DNA of 64,000 nt, from positions 1-64,000 of the forward strand of contig NZ_BATR01000191.1 of NCBI RefSeq assembly GCF_000739655.1. Direction: 5' to 3'. Each line of letters begins with the position of its first letter. Position 1 is the first letter of the stretch. Below the pieces are notes generated by a model. The model had not been told where the DNA came from. It saw only the letters and a program-made list of their open reading frames with translations, and ran no database searches. Source of the DNA: Verrucomicrobium sp. BvORR106 (lineage in GTDB: Bacteria > Verrucomicrobiota > Verrucomicrobiia > Verrucomicrobiales > Verrucomicrobiaceae). This document shows positions 45,505-56,712 of this stretch, one piece after another. The position numbers and the translations under genes were made by a program.

Positions 45505-46167
45505 TCAAGGAAGATACGACTTCGTCGTTTCCGCGAACCGATCATCCAACCAGGGATCGGCGGTGTTGCTGTAGCCGCGTTTTTCCCAGTACCCAAGCTG
45601 CTCCGCACTGAGAAATTCGATCTTGCGCACGAACTTGGCGCTCTTCCACGCATAGAGATGCGGGATGACAATCCGTGCCGGGGCACCGTGTTCCAGCGTG
45701 ATGGGTTTCCCCTCGAAATGCGTGGCCAGCAGGGCATCCGCATGGGTCCAGTCCTCCACCAGGGTGTTGGTGGTGTAGCCGTCATAGCTGGTGTAGAACA
45801 CGAACTGGGCGTCTTCGTGGGGGCGGAGCCGGTCGAGGAGATCCATCAGCGGCACGCCGCTCCAGGCGCAGTCATACTTGCTCCAGGTCGTGACACAGTG
45901 GAAGTCACTGGTGCGCTGATCCTGTTGCAGGGCGATCAAGTCGGCCCAAGACAGCTTCAGGGGCACCTCCACCTCTCCGGCAATCTCCAGCTGCCAGTCG
46001 TCCAACTTGACCTTGGGATGGATGCCGAGATCCAGCACGGGGAACCCGGAGGCCAAGTGCTGGCCCGGTGGCAAGCGATCGGTGGAGCGCTCCTCCAGGC
46101 GATACGCACCCCGCTCCTGCATTTTCCGCGCCCAGGCCTCTTTGCGTTGGGTGAAGTCAGCAGCCAT
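45505..46167 (-). CDS. Sulfite-oxidase-like molybdopterin-binding oxidoreductase, cytosolic
   Basis: 220 residues, only the molybdopterin domain. DFHCVTTWSKYDCAWSGV contains the conserved cysteine that coordinates molybdenum; FYTSYDGYTTN and PARIVIPHLYAWKSAKFVRK are other family blocks. No Tat or Sec signal is present and the gene is shorter than MsrP/YedY or sulfite oxidase, so it is a cytosolic form. The physiological substrate is unknown. An ATTCCGTAA direct repeat (about 45450-45470) lies between it and the acyltransferase gene. Confidence 0.88.
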   Translation of the reverse strand: MAADFTQRKEAWARKMQERGAYRLEERSTDRLPPGQHLASGFPVLDLGIHPKVKLDDWQLEIAGEVEVPLKLSWADLIALQQDQRTSDFHCVTTWSKYDCAWSGVPLMDLLDRLRPHEDAQFVFYTSYDGYTTNTLVEDWTHADALLATHFEGKPITLEHGAPARIVIPHLYAWKSAKFVRKIEFLSAEQLGYWEKRGYSNTADPWLDDRFAETTKSYLP

Positions 46168-46207
46168 GCAGGGAGGTCGGGGTGAGGGATTGAGGAATCA
46201 ACAAAGA

Positions 46208-47175
<968 letters not shown>

Positions 47176-47179
<4 letters not shown>

Positions 47180-48162
47180 GCGACGCAAACGGGGCATTGT
47201 TCCACCCAGTGCTGGGGAGAGATTTCGATGAAGGGCGGACGCTGGTTCAAGTGCTCCGGCAGGTGGGGCCGACCCGAGCGCTCAGCGAAGCGACAACCCG
47301 GGAGCAGGGTCTCGATAGCGGGCACACTGCCGGGAATCGCCTTGAGCCGCGACTTGGGCACAGATTCAATCTTGGGAATGCTCTGCAGCAGGCCCTGAGT
47401 GTAGGCGTGTCGCGGGGAGGAAAAGATCTCGGCCACGGGCGCACGCTCCACAACACGACCCGCGTACATCACCACCACCTCATCACAGGTCTCAGCAATC
47501 ACTCCCAGATCATGGGTGATCAACAACACGCTCATGCCCATCTCCGTCTGGAGACTGTTGATCAGGTCCAGAATCTGAGCCTGCACCGTGACATCCAGCG
47601 CGGTGGTGGGCTCGTCAGCAATCAAAAGCTTGGGCTTGTGCACCAGCGCCATGGCGATCATCACGCGTTGCCGCATGCCGCCGGAGAGCTGATGCGGATA
47701 CTCCTGCAGTCGCACTTCCGGCGAGGGGATGCGGACTTTCGTGAGCAGCTCAACCGACCGTTGCAGGATCTCTCGCGAGCTGCATTTCTGGTGAAGCAGA
47801 ATGGCCTCGGCCAGTTGTTTGCCCACCGTCTGCACAGGATTCAGAGCCGTCATGGGTTCCTGGAAAATCATGCTGATCTCCCGCCCTCGGAACTGGCGAA
47901 GCTCCTCCACGCTCAGTCCCGCGAGATTGCGCCCTTCAAACGAGATGGAACCTCCCGCAATCTTCCCATGGGGTTGAGGAAGCAGACGGTTGATGGAAAA
48001 CGCCGTGACACTCTTGCCACAACCTGACTCCCCCACCAGACCCAGCGTCTTGCCTCGTTTGACCTCAAACCGCACCCCGTCCACGGCAGTCACCCGGCCA
48101 GCATCGGTGTCAAACACCGTGACCAGATCCTTCACTTCAAGAATGTTCTCAGCGGCACTCAT
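47176..48162 (-). CDS. oppD: Peptide ABC transporter ATP-binding protein OppD/DppD type
   Basis: 328 residues. Walker A GESGCGKS, signature [15 protein letters not shown], Walker [13 protein letters not shown], and the C-terminal GCRFAERSG. It begins within the stop of the solute-binding gene (ATGA) and its end overlaps oppF. In E. coli the corresponding YejF is a single fused protein, here two genes. OppD and OppF form the heterodimer that powers the permeases. Confidence 0.95.
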
Positions 48163-50090
48163 TGATCTTTGTACTGGTCAAACACGCGCAGCGTCTCTCC
48201 AAAGGACTTTCCGGAGCGTTTCGCCTCCAGGGTCTCGTCCTTCACGTCTTCATCAAGCCAGTGCACATACGTGTCGAGCGGGAGCTGGCTGTTCTTGAGG
48301 TTGCCGTCCTTCGGCCAGCGCACCCAGCGCCAGTGGCCGTAGCGATACCAGGGAGACTCCCATCCGGGAATCGAGACCGCCTTGGCCTCCACCATCTCCT
48401 CCAGGATCCAGCAGAGCCGCTGCATCTCTTCTTCAGTGGGTGCCACACGTTGCTGGTCGATCAATGGGTCCATTTCCGGATCGGCCGTCATCGTCACATT
48501 GTTGGTGTCCGGCACCACTTTCTTGGTGCCATCTGGCTGCAACTTCCAGGCGTTGTCGGAATGATAGTACTCCCAGAAACGTGGATAAGGGGGCTGCGCG
48601 GACCATCCCACCAGACACATCTCATGATTCTTCTGGTCGATCTTTTTATAAAGCTGGGTGGTGTCGAGCGCCTCCACACCGAGGTCCAATCCCGTCTTCA
48701 AGGCTTCTTGCTTCAATCGCATGGCGATCTGCACCATGGGCCCGATATTGGGCAATGACAGGGTCAGGCTCAGGCGCTGCCCCTTGTCGTTCACCCGGAT
48801 CCCATCCGCACCCCGTTTGGTGAACCCGGCCTTGACGAAATGTTCCTCTGCGAGGGCGACATCAAACTCCCTAGGCTTGAGAGCCGGATTGGTGTAGCGC
48901 CCAAATCCTGCGAAAGTGCTTTTCATGCGACTGGGGTCGCCGCGAAAGTCGATCTCAATGACCTTCTTGAAGTTGAGCGCATGGTTGATGCCCAGGCGCA
49001 CGTCGAGATTGTCGAGAGGTGGCTTGCTCTGGTTCAGGTAAATACCCCGGGAGATGCGGGGATAGACGCTGTAGAAGAGCCCGCGCTCAATGTAGCCATT
49101 GTAGATCTCCGGGATCTCCGCCTTGTCATACCAGTAGCGCGGCAGGCCCATGATGTAGAAGTCGAGCTGACCCTGACGGAACATCTCGAACGCCTTGTCC
49201 ATGTTGGCCACCACCTTGTACTCAAGGAAGTCAGGATTGAACCGGTAGCGGAAGTTCTTCCGGTCCTTGGCCCACCAGTTCTTCACCCGGGTGAGGGTGA
49301 CCGAGCGCCCTTTCTTGATGCCGTCTGGCAGGATGTCGTAAGCTCCCGTGGTGGGTGACTTTCTCCACTGATACCGGGCGGGATAGTCGTCGGTGAACTC
49401 CTTGTAAAAATGCCGTGGGGACGGCGGGAGATCCGCATACCAGAGCGGATCAGGCTTCAAGTTCGGGATGGTGATCGAGAAGGTGTGATCATCATACTTC
49501 GTGATCGCCTTGAACTCTTTGGCATAGAAGTCGTTGTACCAAGGGTCCTGGATGTGAGGGCTCAGCATGATGAAGAACGTCATGAAGAAGTCCTCCACCT
49601 CCACGGGCACGCCATCCGAGTAGGTCGCGGTGGGACAGAGCCGGTAGTAGATCGTCTTCTTGTCCGGGGAAATGGCCCACTCGTCGGCCAGTCCCGGCAC
49701 CCAGCCATCGACATTCAAGTGGCGCTGCACCAGCGTGACCAGAATGTTGTCATGGTGCTCGCTACGGAACGTTCCATTGGCATCCGGCCCGTTGACCCGG
49801 AAGGTTGCAGGAAATGACTCAATATAGTCATGGAATGTCCCGCCCTTTTTGGCAGCAGGATCACCCATCTCCGGCAGATCGCCGCCATTCTCCCATTTCA
49901 GGTCAGTTGGAAGGTCCGCCGGTGTCTTCCACTGGAAGAAGTCCGGTTTGGACTTCCAGAATGCCTTGACCTCTTCCGTGTTGTCATACGGGGGGAAACG
50001 GTCGTCCTCCGCATGGGCGGAGATTCCTCCCATGGCAAGGGAGGCAGCCAACACGCCCCACCATAGGGCTTTCCTCATCGCAGGCATCAT
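48159..50090 (-). CDS. yejA: Extracellular solute-binding protein of the YejA type (family 5)
   Basis: 643 residues with signal peptide ending SAHAED. Family 5 features: [19 protein letters not shown], a central [12 protein letters not shown] segment, [18 protein letters not shown] and the C-terminal WWR-like wide domain. It binds oligopeptides in the periplasm; YejA of E. coli binds microcin C and other peptides. Both ends overlap neighbours by 4 bp (ATGA). The initiator may be M1 or M5. Confidence 0.9.
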   Translation of the reverse strand: MMPAMRKALWWGVLAASLAMGGISAHAEDDRFPPYDNTEEVKAFWKSKPDFFQWKTPADLPTDLKWENGGDLPEMGDPAAKKGGTFHDYIESFPATFRVNGPDANGTFRSEHHDNILVTLVQRHLNVDGWVPGLADEWAISPDKKTIYYRLCPTATYSDGVPVEVEDFFMTFFIMLSPHIQDPWYNDFYAKEFKAITKYDDHTFSITIPNLKPDPLWYADLPPSPRHFYKEFTDDYPARYQWRKSPTTGAYDILPDGIKKGRSVTLTRVKNWWAKDRKNFRYRFNPDFLEYKVVANMDKAFEMFRQGQLDFYIMGLPRYWYDKAEIPEIYNGYIERGLFYSVYPRISRGIYLNQSKPPLDNLDVRLGINHALNFKKVIEIDFRGDPSRMKSTFAGFGRYTNPALKPREFDVALAEEHFVKAGFTKRGADGIRVNDKGQRLSLTLSLPNIGPMVQIAMRLKQEALKTGLDLGVEALDTTQLYKKIDQKNHEMCLVGWSAQPPYPRFWEYYHSDNAWKLQPDGTKKVVPDTNNVTMTADPEMDPLIDQQRVAPTEEEMQRLCWILEEMVEAKAVSIPGWESPWYRYGHWRWVRWPKDGNLKNSQLPLDTYVHWLDEDVKDETLEAKRSGKSFGETLRVFDQYKDQ

Positions 50091-51685
50091 TGATAGGTGG
50101 TGAATTTTTTGGGATCGAAGGCCTCACGCACGGCCTCCCCGACAAACGTGACCAGCACGAGCACGAAGACCAGTGCGCAGAAGGCTGAGCTCACGATCCA
50201 TGGATAGTTGAAATTCTCCGTCCCTTCCTGGAGGAGGCGCCCCCAGCTGGGCTGATCCGGCGGAAGCCCAAATCCCAGGAAGTCGAGGCCAGCCAGTGAA
50301 ATGATGATGTCCGGCACCATGAAAGGCACCAGGGTGACAAAGACGGCGATGGTGTTCGGCAGGATGTGCTTGAACAGAATCCGACCCGTACCCGCCCCGA
50401 GCAACCGGGTGGCGGCCACGTAGTCACGCTCTCTTTCGCGATAGGTGGCGGTACGCATGTAGAGCGTGGGGCTCACCCAGGAGAAGAGGCAGATGATGAG
50501 CACAAGGATGGAGGTCTGCGGCTGGATCACCGAACTCACAATCAGCACGATGAAGAGGAAGGGCATGGTGGACCAGATCTCGATGATCCGCTGCCCGAAG
50601 AGGTCGATCCATCCGCCAAAGAAGCCCATGAGCCCCCCGAACACCACCCCCAGGGTCACCGTGATCACGAGGTAGAAGATCACCACATAGATCGATTGCT
50701 GAAGACCACCGAAGAGTGAGGCCAGCACATCCCCACCGCTGGTGTTGGTACCCAGGTAGTGCTTGTGCAGTAGCGAGGGTGCCATCGGCGGGAAGACTTG
50801 GGTTTGCAATCCGGAACCAGCCTCCAGCTCGGCCGCCTTGCCATCGGTGAAGTCGCTGTAGGAAGCCTGCTTCCCTTCCTCGAACTTGCCCTTTTCCACC
50901 TGCTCCCCTGCGGGATTCCAGCCCCGCATGTCACCGTGTCGAAGCCCCTTGCGATAGGTCCACTCTTGGCGTGGCTGACTGGGCTTGGACGGAAACACGC
51001 TGTAGGCGCGACCATCAAAGGGTTGGGCGGCACCGGGGCGATAGACAATCCCGCCACGATCCTCCAGTTCCTCCACCACCTCAGGTGCATCCAGATGAGC
51101 CCCGTAGGGCACGGGAGGCATCAGCACCCAGTTGGATCCGTCTTTCTCATCAGCGAGCTTTTTCTTGAGCGTCCGGTATTCCGTCTCGCTGTCATAGGGC
51201 AGACCAAAAGTGCTTCCAGGGATCAGCGGAGAGACAAACGGGAAATAGTACTTCCCGTCGTAGTGCACCATCAGAGCCCGCTTGCCCACCAGCAGGTTGT
51301 CCAGGCAGGCCACGAAGATGAGCGCGAGCAGGATAAGCCAGGCCACATATCCCCGCCGGATCGAGCGGAACCGGCTCATCTTCTTCCGGGTCAGAGGATT
51401 GAACTGCCATTGTGGCGCATGCCAGATCAGGAAATAGAGGCTGACGACCGTCACGAGCGCGAGCACGATCCATGAGACCACGCTGGCAAACCCTACGGGA
51501 TTGGCCGTCCACTCCCCTTTGGCTCCACAGAGTCTGGCCACGGAGAAGATCACCTCCGTGAGTTCCTCCCCCGCGAGTTGCGGAAGCTTAAAAAAGGGCA
51601 CCCGAAGGCCCGCCCATTGAAAGGCTGCCGACCCCAAAGCCCAGCCCAGCAGGGCGCTACCTAGTTTGCGTGGAGATAAACTCAT
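50087..51685 (-). CDS. yejE: YejE-type permease with N-terminal extension and MORN-like insertion
   Basis: 532 residues, against about 341 for E. coli YejE. Residues 1-105 are extra, with about two membrane helices. The YejE match begins at RFRSIRRGYVAWLIL and includes YDGKYYFPF, TFGLPYDSETEY and WVLMPPVPYG. After YG a segment of about 110 residues (about 190-300) has no counterpart and contains MORN-like units: EWTYRKGLRHGDMRGW and QVEKGKFEEGKQASYSDF. The permease then resumes at LGTNTSGGDVLASLFGG, and the coupling loop is YVAATRLLGAGTGRILFKH. The insertion would lie on the outer face. Confidence 0.88.
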   Translation of the reverse strand: MSLSPRKLGSALLGWALGSAAFQWAGLRVPFFKLPQLAGEELTEVIFSVARLCGAKGEWTANPVGFASVVSWIVLALVTVVSLYFLIWHAPQWQFNPLTRKKMSRFRSIRRGYVAWLILLALIFVACLDNLLVGKRALMVHYDGKYYFPFVSPLIPGSTFGLPYDSETEYRTLKKKLADEKDGSNWVLMPPVPYGAHLDAPEVVEELEDRGGIVYRPGAAQPFDGRAYSVFPSKPSQPRQEWTYRKGLRHGDMRGWNPAGEQVEKGKFEEGKQASYSDFTDGKAAELEAGSGLQTQVFPPMAPSLLHKHYLGTNTSGGDVLASLFGGLQQSIYVVIFYLVITVTLGVVFGGLMGFFGGWIDLFGQRIIEIWSTMPFLFIVLIVSSVIQPQTSILVLIICLFSWVSPTLYMRTATYRERERDYVAATRLLGAGTGRILFKHILPNTIAVFVTLVPFMVPDIIISLAGLDFLGFGLPPDQPSWGRLLQEGTENFNYPWIVSSAFCALVFVLVLVTFVGEAVREAFDPKKFTTYQ

Positions 51686-52929
51686 CGGAAACGAATGCGC
51701 GGATCCGCCAGCGCCACGAAGAAGTCAGAAAGGATGTTCCCAAGCAGGGTGAGAAAGGCGGAAACCACCAACACGCCCATCACCAGCGGATAGTCCCGGT
51801 CGGTGATGGCCTGGATGCTCAACATGCCAAACCCATTGATGTCGAAGATGCGCTCGATCAGGATGGAGCCCCCGACAAACACCGTGACGACCTGTCCAAG
51901 TGTGGTGGCCAGAGGGATGAGGGAGTTCCTCAGGGCATGCCCCAGAACGGCACCACGGAAAGTTGCCCCTTTGGCAATGGCAGTCCTCACGTAATCTGCC
52001 GCGAGGTTGTCCATGAGGTTGTTTTTCACCAACATGGTCATGAAGGCAAATCCGCCGACCATGTAGCAGATCAGGGGCAGCACGGCATGATGCACCAGGT
52101 CCCACACTTTTCCTGGCAGGCTCAGTTGATTGAAGTTTTCCCCGACAAATCCTCCCGTCGGGAACCAGCCCATGCGGGCGGCTAGATAAACCACGAGGAG
52201 ACTCCCAAGGACAAACCCAGGAACGGCATATCCAACGAAGATGACCACTGAGGTGGCGTTGTCCAGAACCGTGCGGTGCTTGATCGCCTTGATCACCCCC
52301 AGCGGAATACAGACAGCGTAGGTGAGGATGAAGGTGATCAACCCATAGAAGATCGAAACTGGCATGCGCTCCTTGATCATGTCCCAGACCCGGTCGTTGT
52401 ACCGGGTGGAGACGCCCAGATTCCCTTGAAGCAAGCCATTGAACTTGGTCCGGAAAACGGTGACCCGTTGCTTCTCGGGCTCAGCCTTGGTCTTCCAGCC
52501 CACCACATCCGGTCCCGTCAACGCCCCCTTCCGGTCCACTGTGGCCTCAGATACCTTGAAAGCATTCGTGGCCGTCCATTGGGCTCGCGGCAGAAGCGAC
52601 TTCAAGGTGACCTTGGTCTCATTCTGCCCTTCTTCGAATTTGATGTACTGCTTTTCCACCTCCTGGGGAGCGGCTCCCAGCCAGATCAAGTAGGCAGCAA
52701 AGAACGGCTTGTCGAAGCCATAGTAGGCGGCGAGCTGCTCCTTTTGCTCCTCGCTGAGGGATCCACCCGCATCCTTCATGCTGCGCTCGGAGGCCATCGC
52801 CATCGCCTGTCGCATTCGAGCTTCCAAAGGCCCCCCGGGAACAATCCGGGTGATGAAGAACACGGCGAGCGTCGCCCCGAGCAAAGTCGGGATGATGAGG
52901 AGAAGGCGGCGGATGAAATAGTCCCTCAT
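51682..52929 (-). CDS. yejB: YejB-type peptide ABC permease, first gene of operon
   Basis: 415 residues. RRLLLIIPTLLGATLAVFFI starts the membrane part, YGFDKPFFAAY is the conserved periplasmic motif, and the coupling loop is YVRTAIAKGATFRGAVLGH. Compared with E. coli YejB (364 residues) an extra segment lies in the first periplasmic loop (about 90-165). It is the first of five genes (B-E-A-D-F) each overlapping the next by 4 bp, so the system is made in tight stoichiometry. Confidence 0.92.
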   Translation of the reverse strand: MRDYFIRRLLLIIPTLLGATLAVFFITRIVPGGPLEARMRQAMAMASERSMKDAGGSLSEEQKEQLAAYYGFDKPFFAAYLIWLGAAPQEVEKQYIKFEEGQNETKVTLKSLLPRAQWTATNAFKVSEATVDRKGALTGPDVVGWKTKAEPEKQRVTVFRTKFNGLLQGNLGVSTRYNDRVWDMIKERMPVSIFYGLITFILTYAVCIPLGVIKAIKHRTVLDNATSVVIFVGYAVPGFVLGSLLVVYLAARMGWFPTGGFVGENFNQLSLPGKVWDLVHHAVLPLICYMVGGFAFMTMLVKNNLMDNLAADYVRTAIAKGATFRGAVLGHALRNSLIPLATTLGQVVTVFVGGSILIERIFDINGFGMLSIQAITDRDYPLVMGVLVVSAFLTLLGNILSDFFVALADPRIRFR

Positions 52930-53140
52930 GTTCAGTCAATCAAAACGCTTCGTACAGAACGCACGGCCGCACAAGTTTTTCATCTTCAACATCCGCCGGA
53001 TCAAGGTTGAGAAATCTGTCCGTCCCAGGATGTTCACCCTCGCGGGGGTGGGACGTGTTTTCTTTCATAAAACCGCCTAAAATTCCGCATTTTCACGTCC
53101 AGGCTTTACTGGGTGACCAAGCCCCTTAGAATGCGCGCCC
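52930..53140. promoter_or_regulatory. Divergent promoter region of two peptide-transporter operons
   Basis: The 211 bp separate yejB and oppA. GTCCCAGGATGTTCACCC..GGGGGTGGGAC at about 53023-53055 can fold into a hairpin or be an operator. TAAAAT at 53088-53093 with TTTCTT about 22 bp upstream is a weak rightward promoter candidate. Confidence 0.45.
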
Positions 53141-54823
53141 ATGAAGTGGACCACCCGCCTCCTGGTACTTGCTGCGCTCGCTGGCGGGCTGGTGTGTTTT
53201 CACATCATCCGGTCGAACAGGCCGCTGAGGGTGAACGAAGCCACGAAGGAGGACACACTCCTGCTGGGAAATGCCACGGAACTGAGCACCCTGGACATCC
53301 ACGTGGCCACTGGGCAACCAGAGCACATGGTCTTCGCCGCCCTGTTCGAGGGCCTGGTGGCTCCGGATGTGGCCAATCCCGACAAGCCCGCCCCCGGCGC
53401 GGCTGCCTCTTGGGAAACTGCGGACTCCATCAACTGGACCTTCCACCTCCGACCTGACGGCAAGTGGAGCGATGGCACCCCGCTCACCGCCCACGACTTT
53501 GTCTGGTCGTACCAGCGCATCCTGACGCCAGCCCTCGGGGCGCAGTATGCGTCCATGCTCTTCCCCATCAAGAATGCGGAGGAATTCAACAAGGGCACAC
53601 TGAAAGACTTCACCCAGGTGGGAGTGAAGGCCCTGGATGACCACACGCTACAGCTCACGCTGGTCGGCCCCATGCCCTACCTGCTGGGCATGATGAAGCA
53701 CTACTCCTGGTTTCCCGTGCCCCGCCATGTCATCGAGAAATTCGGCAGCCCCACGGACCGGGCCAGCCGTTGGACGAAGGCGGGCAACCTAGTAGGAAAT
53801 GGCCCCTTTGCCCTCAAGGAGTGGCGGTTCACGCACTCCCTGACGGTGGAAAAGAACCCTTACTATTGGGACGCTGGCGTCGTCCGCATAAAGAAGATCG
53901 TTTTCGTGCCCATCGCCAGCGATACCACCGAGGAGCGGGCCTTCCGGGACGGCCAGATCCACTCGACCTTCACCCTGCCCAATCCTCTCGTGCAGGAGTA
54001 TGCCAAAAACCACAAGGATGTGCTCACGAGTGAGCCGATCCTGAGCGTGTACTTCTACCGCATCAACACTACGCGGGAGATGCTGAAGGACGTGCGGGTC
54101 CGCAAAGCCCTCAGCCTAGCCATTGATCGCGACGGCATCATCAACAACATCCTCCGGGCAGGACAGAAGCCCTCCCAAGGTCTCACACCGTACCCTGAAA
54201 GCCTCGACTACCCACAGGCGCCCAAGGTCATCCGTTTCGACCCAGCCGAGGCGCAGCGTCTGATGGCAGAGGCGGGCTACCCGGGAGGCAAGGGGTTCCC
54301 GAAGTTCGACATCCTCATCAACACCCACGAGGCGCACCGGGTCATCGCTGAAGCCGTTCAGGAAATGTGGCGCAAGAATCTGGGCATCCATGTCGGGATC
54401 TTCAATCAGGACTGGGGGGTCTATCTGGAATCCCAGCGTCAGATGAACTACTCCGTCTGCCGGGCCGCCTGGGGTGGAGACTATCCGGATCCCCTCACTT
54501 TCCTGTCGATGTGGAAGACGGGTGACGGCAACAATGAAACGGGCTGGAGCAATGCCCAGTATGACGATCTGATCAACCAATCCAACCGCGAGGCCGACGC
54601 GACGAAACGCCTCAATCTACTCGGTCAGGCGGAATCCATCCTGCTGGATGAGATGCCCATTATCCCCTTTTACTGGTATGTGCATGTGTATGCCTCGCGA
54701 CCGGAACTCAAGGGCCGGGTACCGAGCGTCCTGCAGCACCGCGCCTACAAGGGCTGGTATCTGGACCATTCCGTCCTCAATCAACCCGCAACCGTGGCCC
54801 CCCTGCCCCCTGACATCGCATGA
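53141..54823 (+). CDS. oppA: Oligopeptide-binding protein OppA type
   Basis: 560 residues. The N-terminal hydrophobic anchor (about 5-24) ends without a clear lipobox, so it may stay as an uncleaved or signal-peptidase I type. Family 5 motifs: LSTLDIHVATG, FEGLVAPD, WTFHLRPDGKWSDGTPLTA (quoted in part), VRKALSLAIDRDGI and SVCRAAWGGDYPDP, close to E. coli OppA. It presents peptides of 2-5 residues to OppBC. Divergent from the Yej-like operon and coupled by ATGA to oppB. Confidence 0.93.
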   Translation: MKWTTRLLVLAALAGGLVCFHIIRSNRPLRVNEATKEDTLLLGNATELSTLDIHVATGQPEHMVFAALFEGLVAPDVANPDKPAPGAAASWETADSINWTFHLRPDGKWSDGTPLTAHDFVWSYQRILTPALGAQYASMLFPIKNAEEFNKGTLKDFTQVGVKALDDHTLQLTLVGPMPYLLGMMKHYSWFPVPRHVIEKFGSPTDRASRWTKAGNLVGNGPFALKEWRFTHSLTVEKNPYYWDAGVVRIKKIVFVPIASDTTEERAFRDGQIHSTFTLPNPLVQEYAKNHKDVLTSEPILSVYFYRINTTREMLKDVRVRKALSLAIDRDGIINNILRAGQKPSQGLTPYPESLDYPQAPKVIRFDPAEAQRLMAEAGYPGGKGFPKFDILINTHEAHRVIAEAVQEMWRKNLGIHVGIFNQDWGVYLESQRQMNYSVCRAAWGGDYPDPLTFLSMWKTGDGNNETGWSNAQYDDLINQSNREADATKRLNLLGQAESILLDEMPIIPFYWYVHVYASRPELKGRVPSVLQHRAYKGWYLDHSVLNQPATVAPLPPDIA

Positions 54824-55740
54824 CCCGGTTTCTCATCAGCCGCTTTCTGCAAGGCATCGTCGTGATCCTGGCGGTCTTCGTTATCACCTTTGTCCTGCAA
54901 AAGCTTTCGCCCACCAGTCCCTTCAACGGGGAGCGCAATGTGCCGGAAGAAGTGCGCAAGACTCTGGAGTCCTACTACGGCTACGACAAGCCCTGGCTTG
55001 TCCAGATGTGGCTGCACATTAAGGCCTTCGCCACCTTCAACCCGCCCGACTGCGTCAAGTCACCCGGCCGCGGCGTGGGAGAAGTGATCTCACAAGCCTT
55101 TCCCGTATCTGTCGCCCTGGCGGTTCCTGCACTGCTTATCGCCTTGGCCATCGGCATTCCACTGGGCGCGATCGCCGCCCTGCGTCCCAACACTTTTGAC
55201 GACCACTGGGCAACGGCCACGGCCACGTTGGGAATTTGTATCCCCAGCTTTGTCCTCGGCCCCCTGATCGCCATGATCTTCGGGCTCTATTTGCGCTGGT
55301 TCAATGTGGCAGGCTGGCACGATTCAGCAGACTGGGTGCTACCCTCGCTCACCTTGGGTCTTATCTACAGCGGCTATGTGGCGCGGCTCACCCGCGGTGG
55401 ACTTCGCGAAACGCTTGCTCAAGACTTCATCCGCACGGCCCGCGCCAAGGGAGCGAGTGAACCCGTGGTAGTCATCCGTCATGCCTTGAAGCTGGCCTGC
55501 CTTCCGTTGCTGAATTTCCTCGGTCCCACCGCAGCGGGTCTGCTCACAGGTTCCATGGTGACGGAGACCGTCTTTCAGATCCCGGGTCTCGGACAGCACT
55601 TTATCAGTTCTGCGATCAACCGGGACGACACCCTGGCTGTCGGCATCACTCTTCTCTTTGCCGTCCTCATCCTCGTCTTTAACATGCTGGTGGACATCAT
55701 CCAGGCAGCGCTCAACCCGCGAATCGGACTGAAGTCATGA
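54820..55740 (+). CDS. oppB: Oligopeptide permease OppB type
   Basis: 306 residues. FLISRFLQGIVVILAVFVIT and YYGYDKPWLVQ fit OppB; the coupling loop is FIRTARAKGASEPVVVIRH and the terminal part is GLGQHFISSAINRDD. Six membrane helices. Both ends overlap neighbours by 4 bp. Confidence 0.95.
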   Translation: MTRFLISRFLQGIVVILAVFVITFVLQKLSPTSPFNGERNVPEEVRKTLESYYGYDKPWLVQMWLHIKAFATFNPPDCVKSPGRGVGEVISQAFPVSVALAVPALLIALAIGIPLGAIAALRPNTFDDHWATATATLGICIPSFVLGPLIAMIFGLYLRWFNVAGWHDSADWVLPSLTLGLIYSGYVARLTRGGLRETLAQDFIRTARAKGASEPVVVIRHALKLACLPLLNFLGPTAAGLLTGSMVTETVFQIPGLGQHFISSAINRDDTLAVGITLLFAVLILVFNMLVDIIQAALNPRIGLKS

Positions 55741-56711
55741 CCCTGGCTCCTCTCGCGCCTCCCAAGGCTTCCATCGAATCCCCCTGGCGCACGGCCAGAC
55801 GACGACTGTTCAGCAATGCGCGGTCGGTGACCGGCCTCATTTTCCTGGCCCTGCTCTTTGCTTTTTGCATCGTCGGTCCAGCCTTCTCCCCCTACAAGCA
55901 GACCGACCAGAATCTGAACAACAAGACGGCCGCTCCCAGTGCCAGTCACTGGATGGGCACTGACCCCCTGGGCCGCGATGTGATGACCCGCACCATGTAT
56001 GGGGGCCGGGTGACATTGCTGGTGGGCTTTGTGGCGACCGGCGTCGCCGTGGCGATTGGCGTGATCTACGGCATGGTATCAGGCCTGGTGGGAGGGCGCA
56101 CGGACTCCGCCATGATGCGGGTGGTGGACATTCTCTATGCCTTCCCCTTCCTCAACTTCGTCATCATCCTCACCGCGGTTCTGGGAACCCACCCATTTTT
56201 AGTCGGCGCGGAGGCCTGGGTCATGGACAAGCTTTCCGTGATCCCTGCGCTCAAAGGAGCTGCGACGGACCTCGGCTTCAATGCCAGCTTCCTCCTTCTG
56301 TTCGCCGCCATCGGTGCGGTGGAGTGGCTGACCATGGCCCGTGTCGTGCGCGGTCAGGTGCTCTCGCTGAAGAATCAAGAGTTCGTCACCGCTGCCCGGA
56401 GCTATGGCGCGGGCACCAGTCGCATCCTTCTGCGGCACCTGCTGCCAAATGTCATTGGGCCGGTGATTGTGTATGCCAGTCTGACGGTGCCCGGGGTGAT
56501 GCTGCTGGAGGCAACACTGAGTTTCCTAGGTCTCGGCATTCAGCCCCCCGCTTCATCTTGGGGTGTGCTCATCAATGACGGTGCCCAACGCATGGACACT
56601 GCCCCTTGGCTGTTGCTCTTCCCCGGTGTCTTCTTCTCCCTGACTCTGCTCTCACTGAACTTCGTGGGGGATGGCCTGCGCGACGCTCTGGATCCCCGAA
56701 GCATCCGCTAG
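55737..56711 (+). CDS. oppC: Oligopeptide permease OppC type, last gene of operon
   Basis: 324 residues. The N-terminal cytoplasmic stretch is followed by SVTGLIFLALLFAFCIVG, the family motif MGTDPLGRDVMTRTMYGG and the coupling loop FVTAARSYGAGTSRILLRH; it ends GDGLRDALDPRS. There are no ATPase genes after it: the operon ends 1 bp from a convergent gene. The OppD/OppF pair of the opposite operon is the only ATPase pair in the window. Confidence 0.95.
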   Translation: MTLAPLAPPKASIESPWRTARRRLFSNARSVTGLIFLALLFAFCIVGPAFSPYKQTDQNLNNKTAAPSASHWMGTDPLGRDVMTRTMYGGRVTLLVGFVATGVAVAIGVIYGMVSGLVGGRTDSAMMRVVDILYAFPFLNFVIILTAVLGTHPFLVGAEAWVMDKLSVIPALKGAATDLGFNASFLLLFAAIGAVEWLTMARVVRGQVLSLKNQEFVTAARSYGAGTSRILLRHLLPNVIGPVIVYASLTVPGVMLLEATLSFLGLGIQPPASSWGVLINDGAQRMDTAPWLLLFPGVFFSLTLLSLNFVGDGLRDALDPRSIR

Positions 56712-56712
56712 C

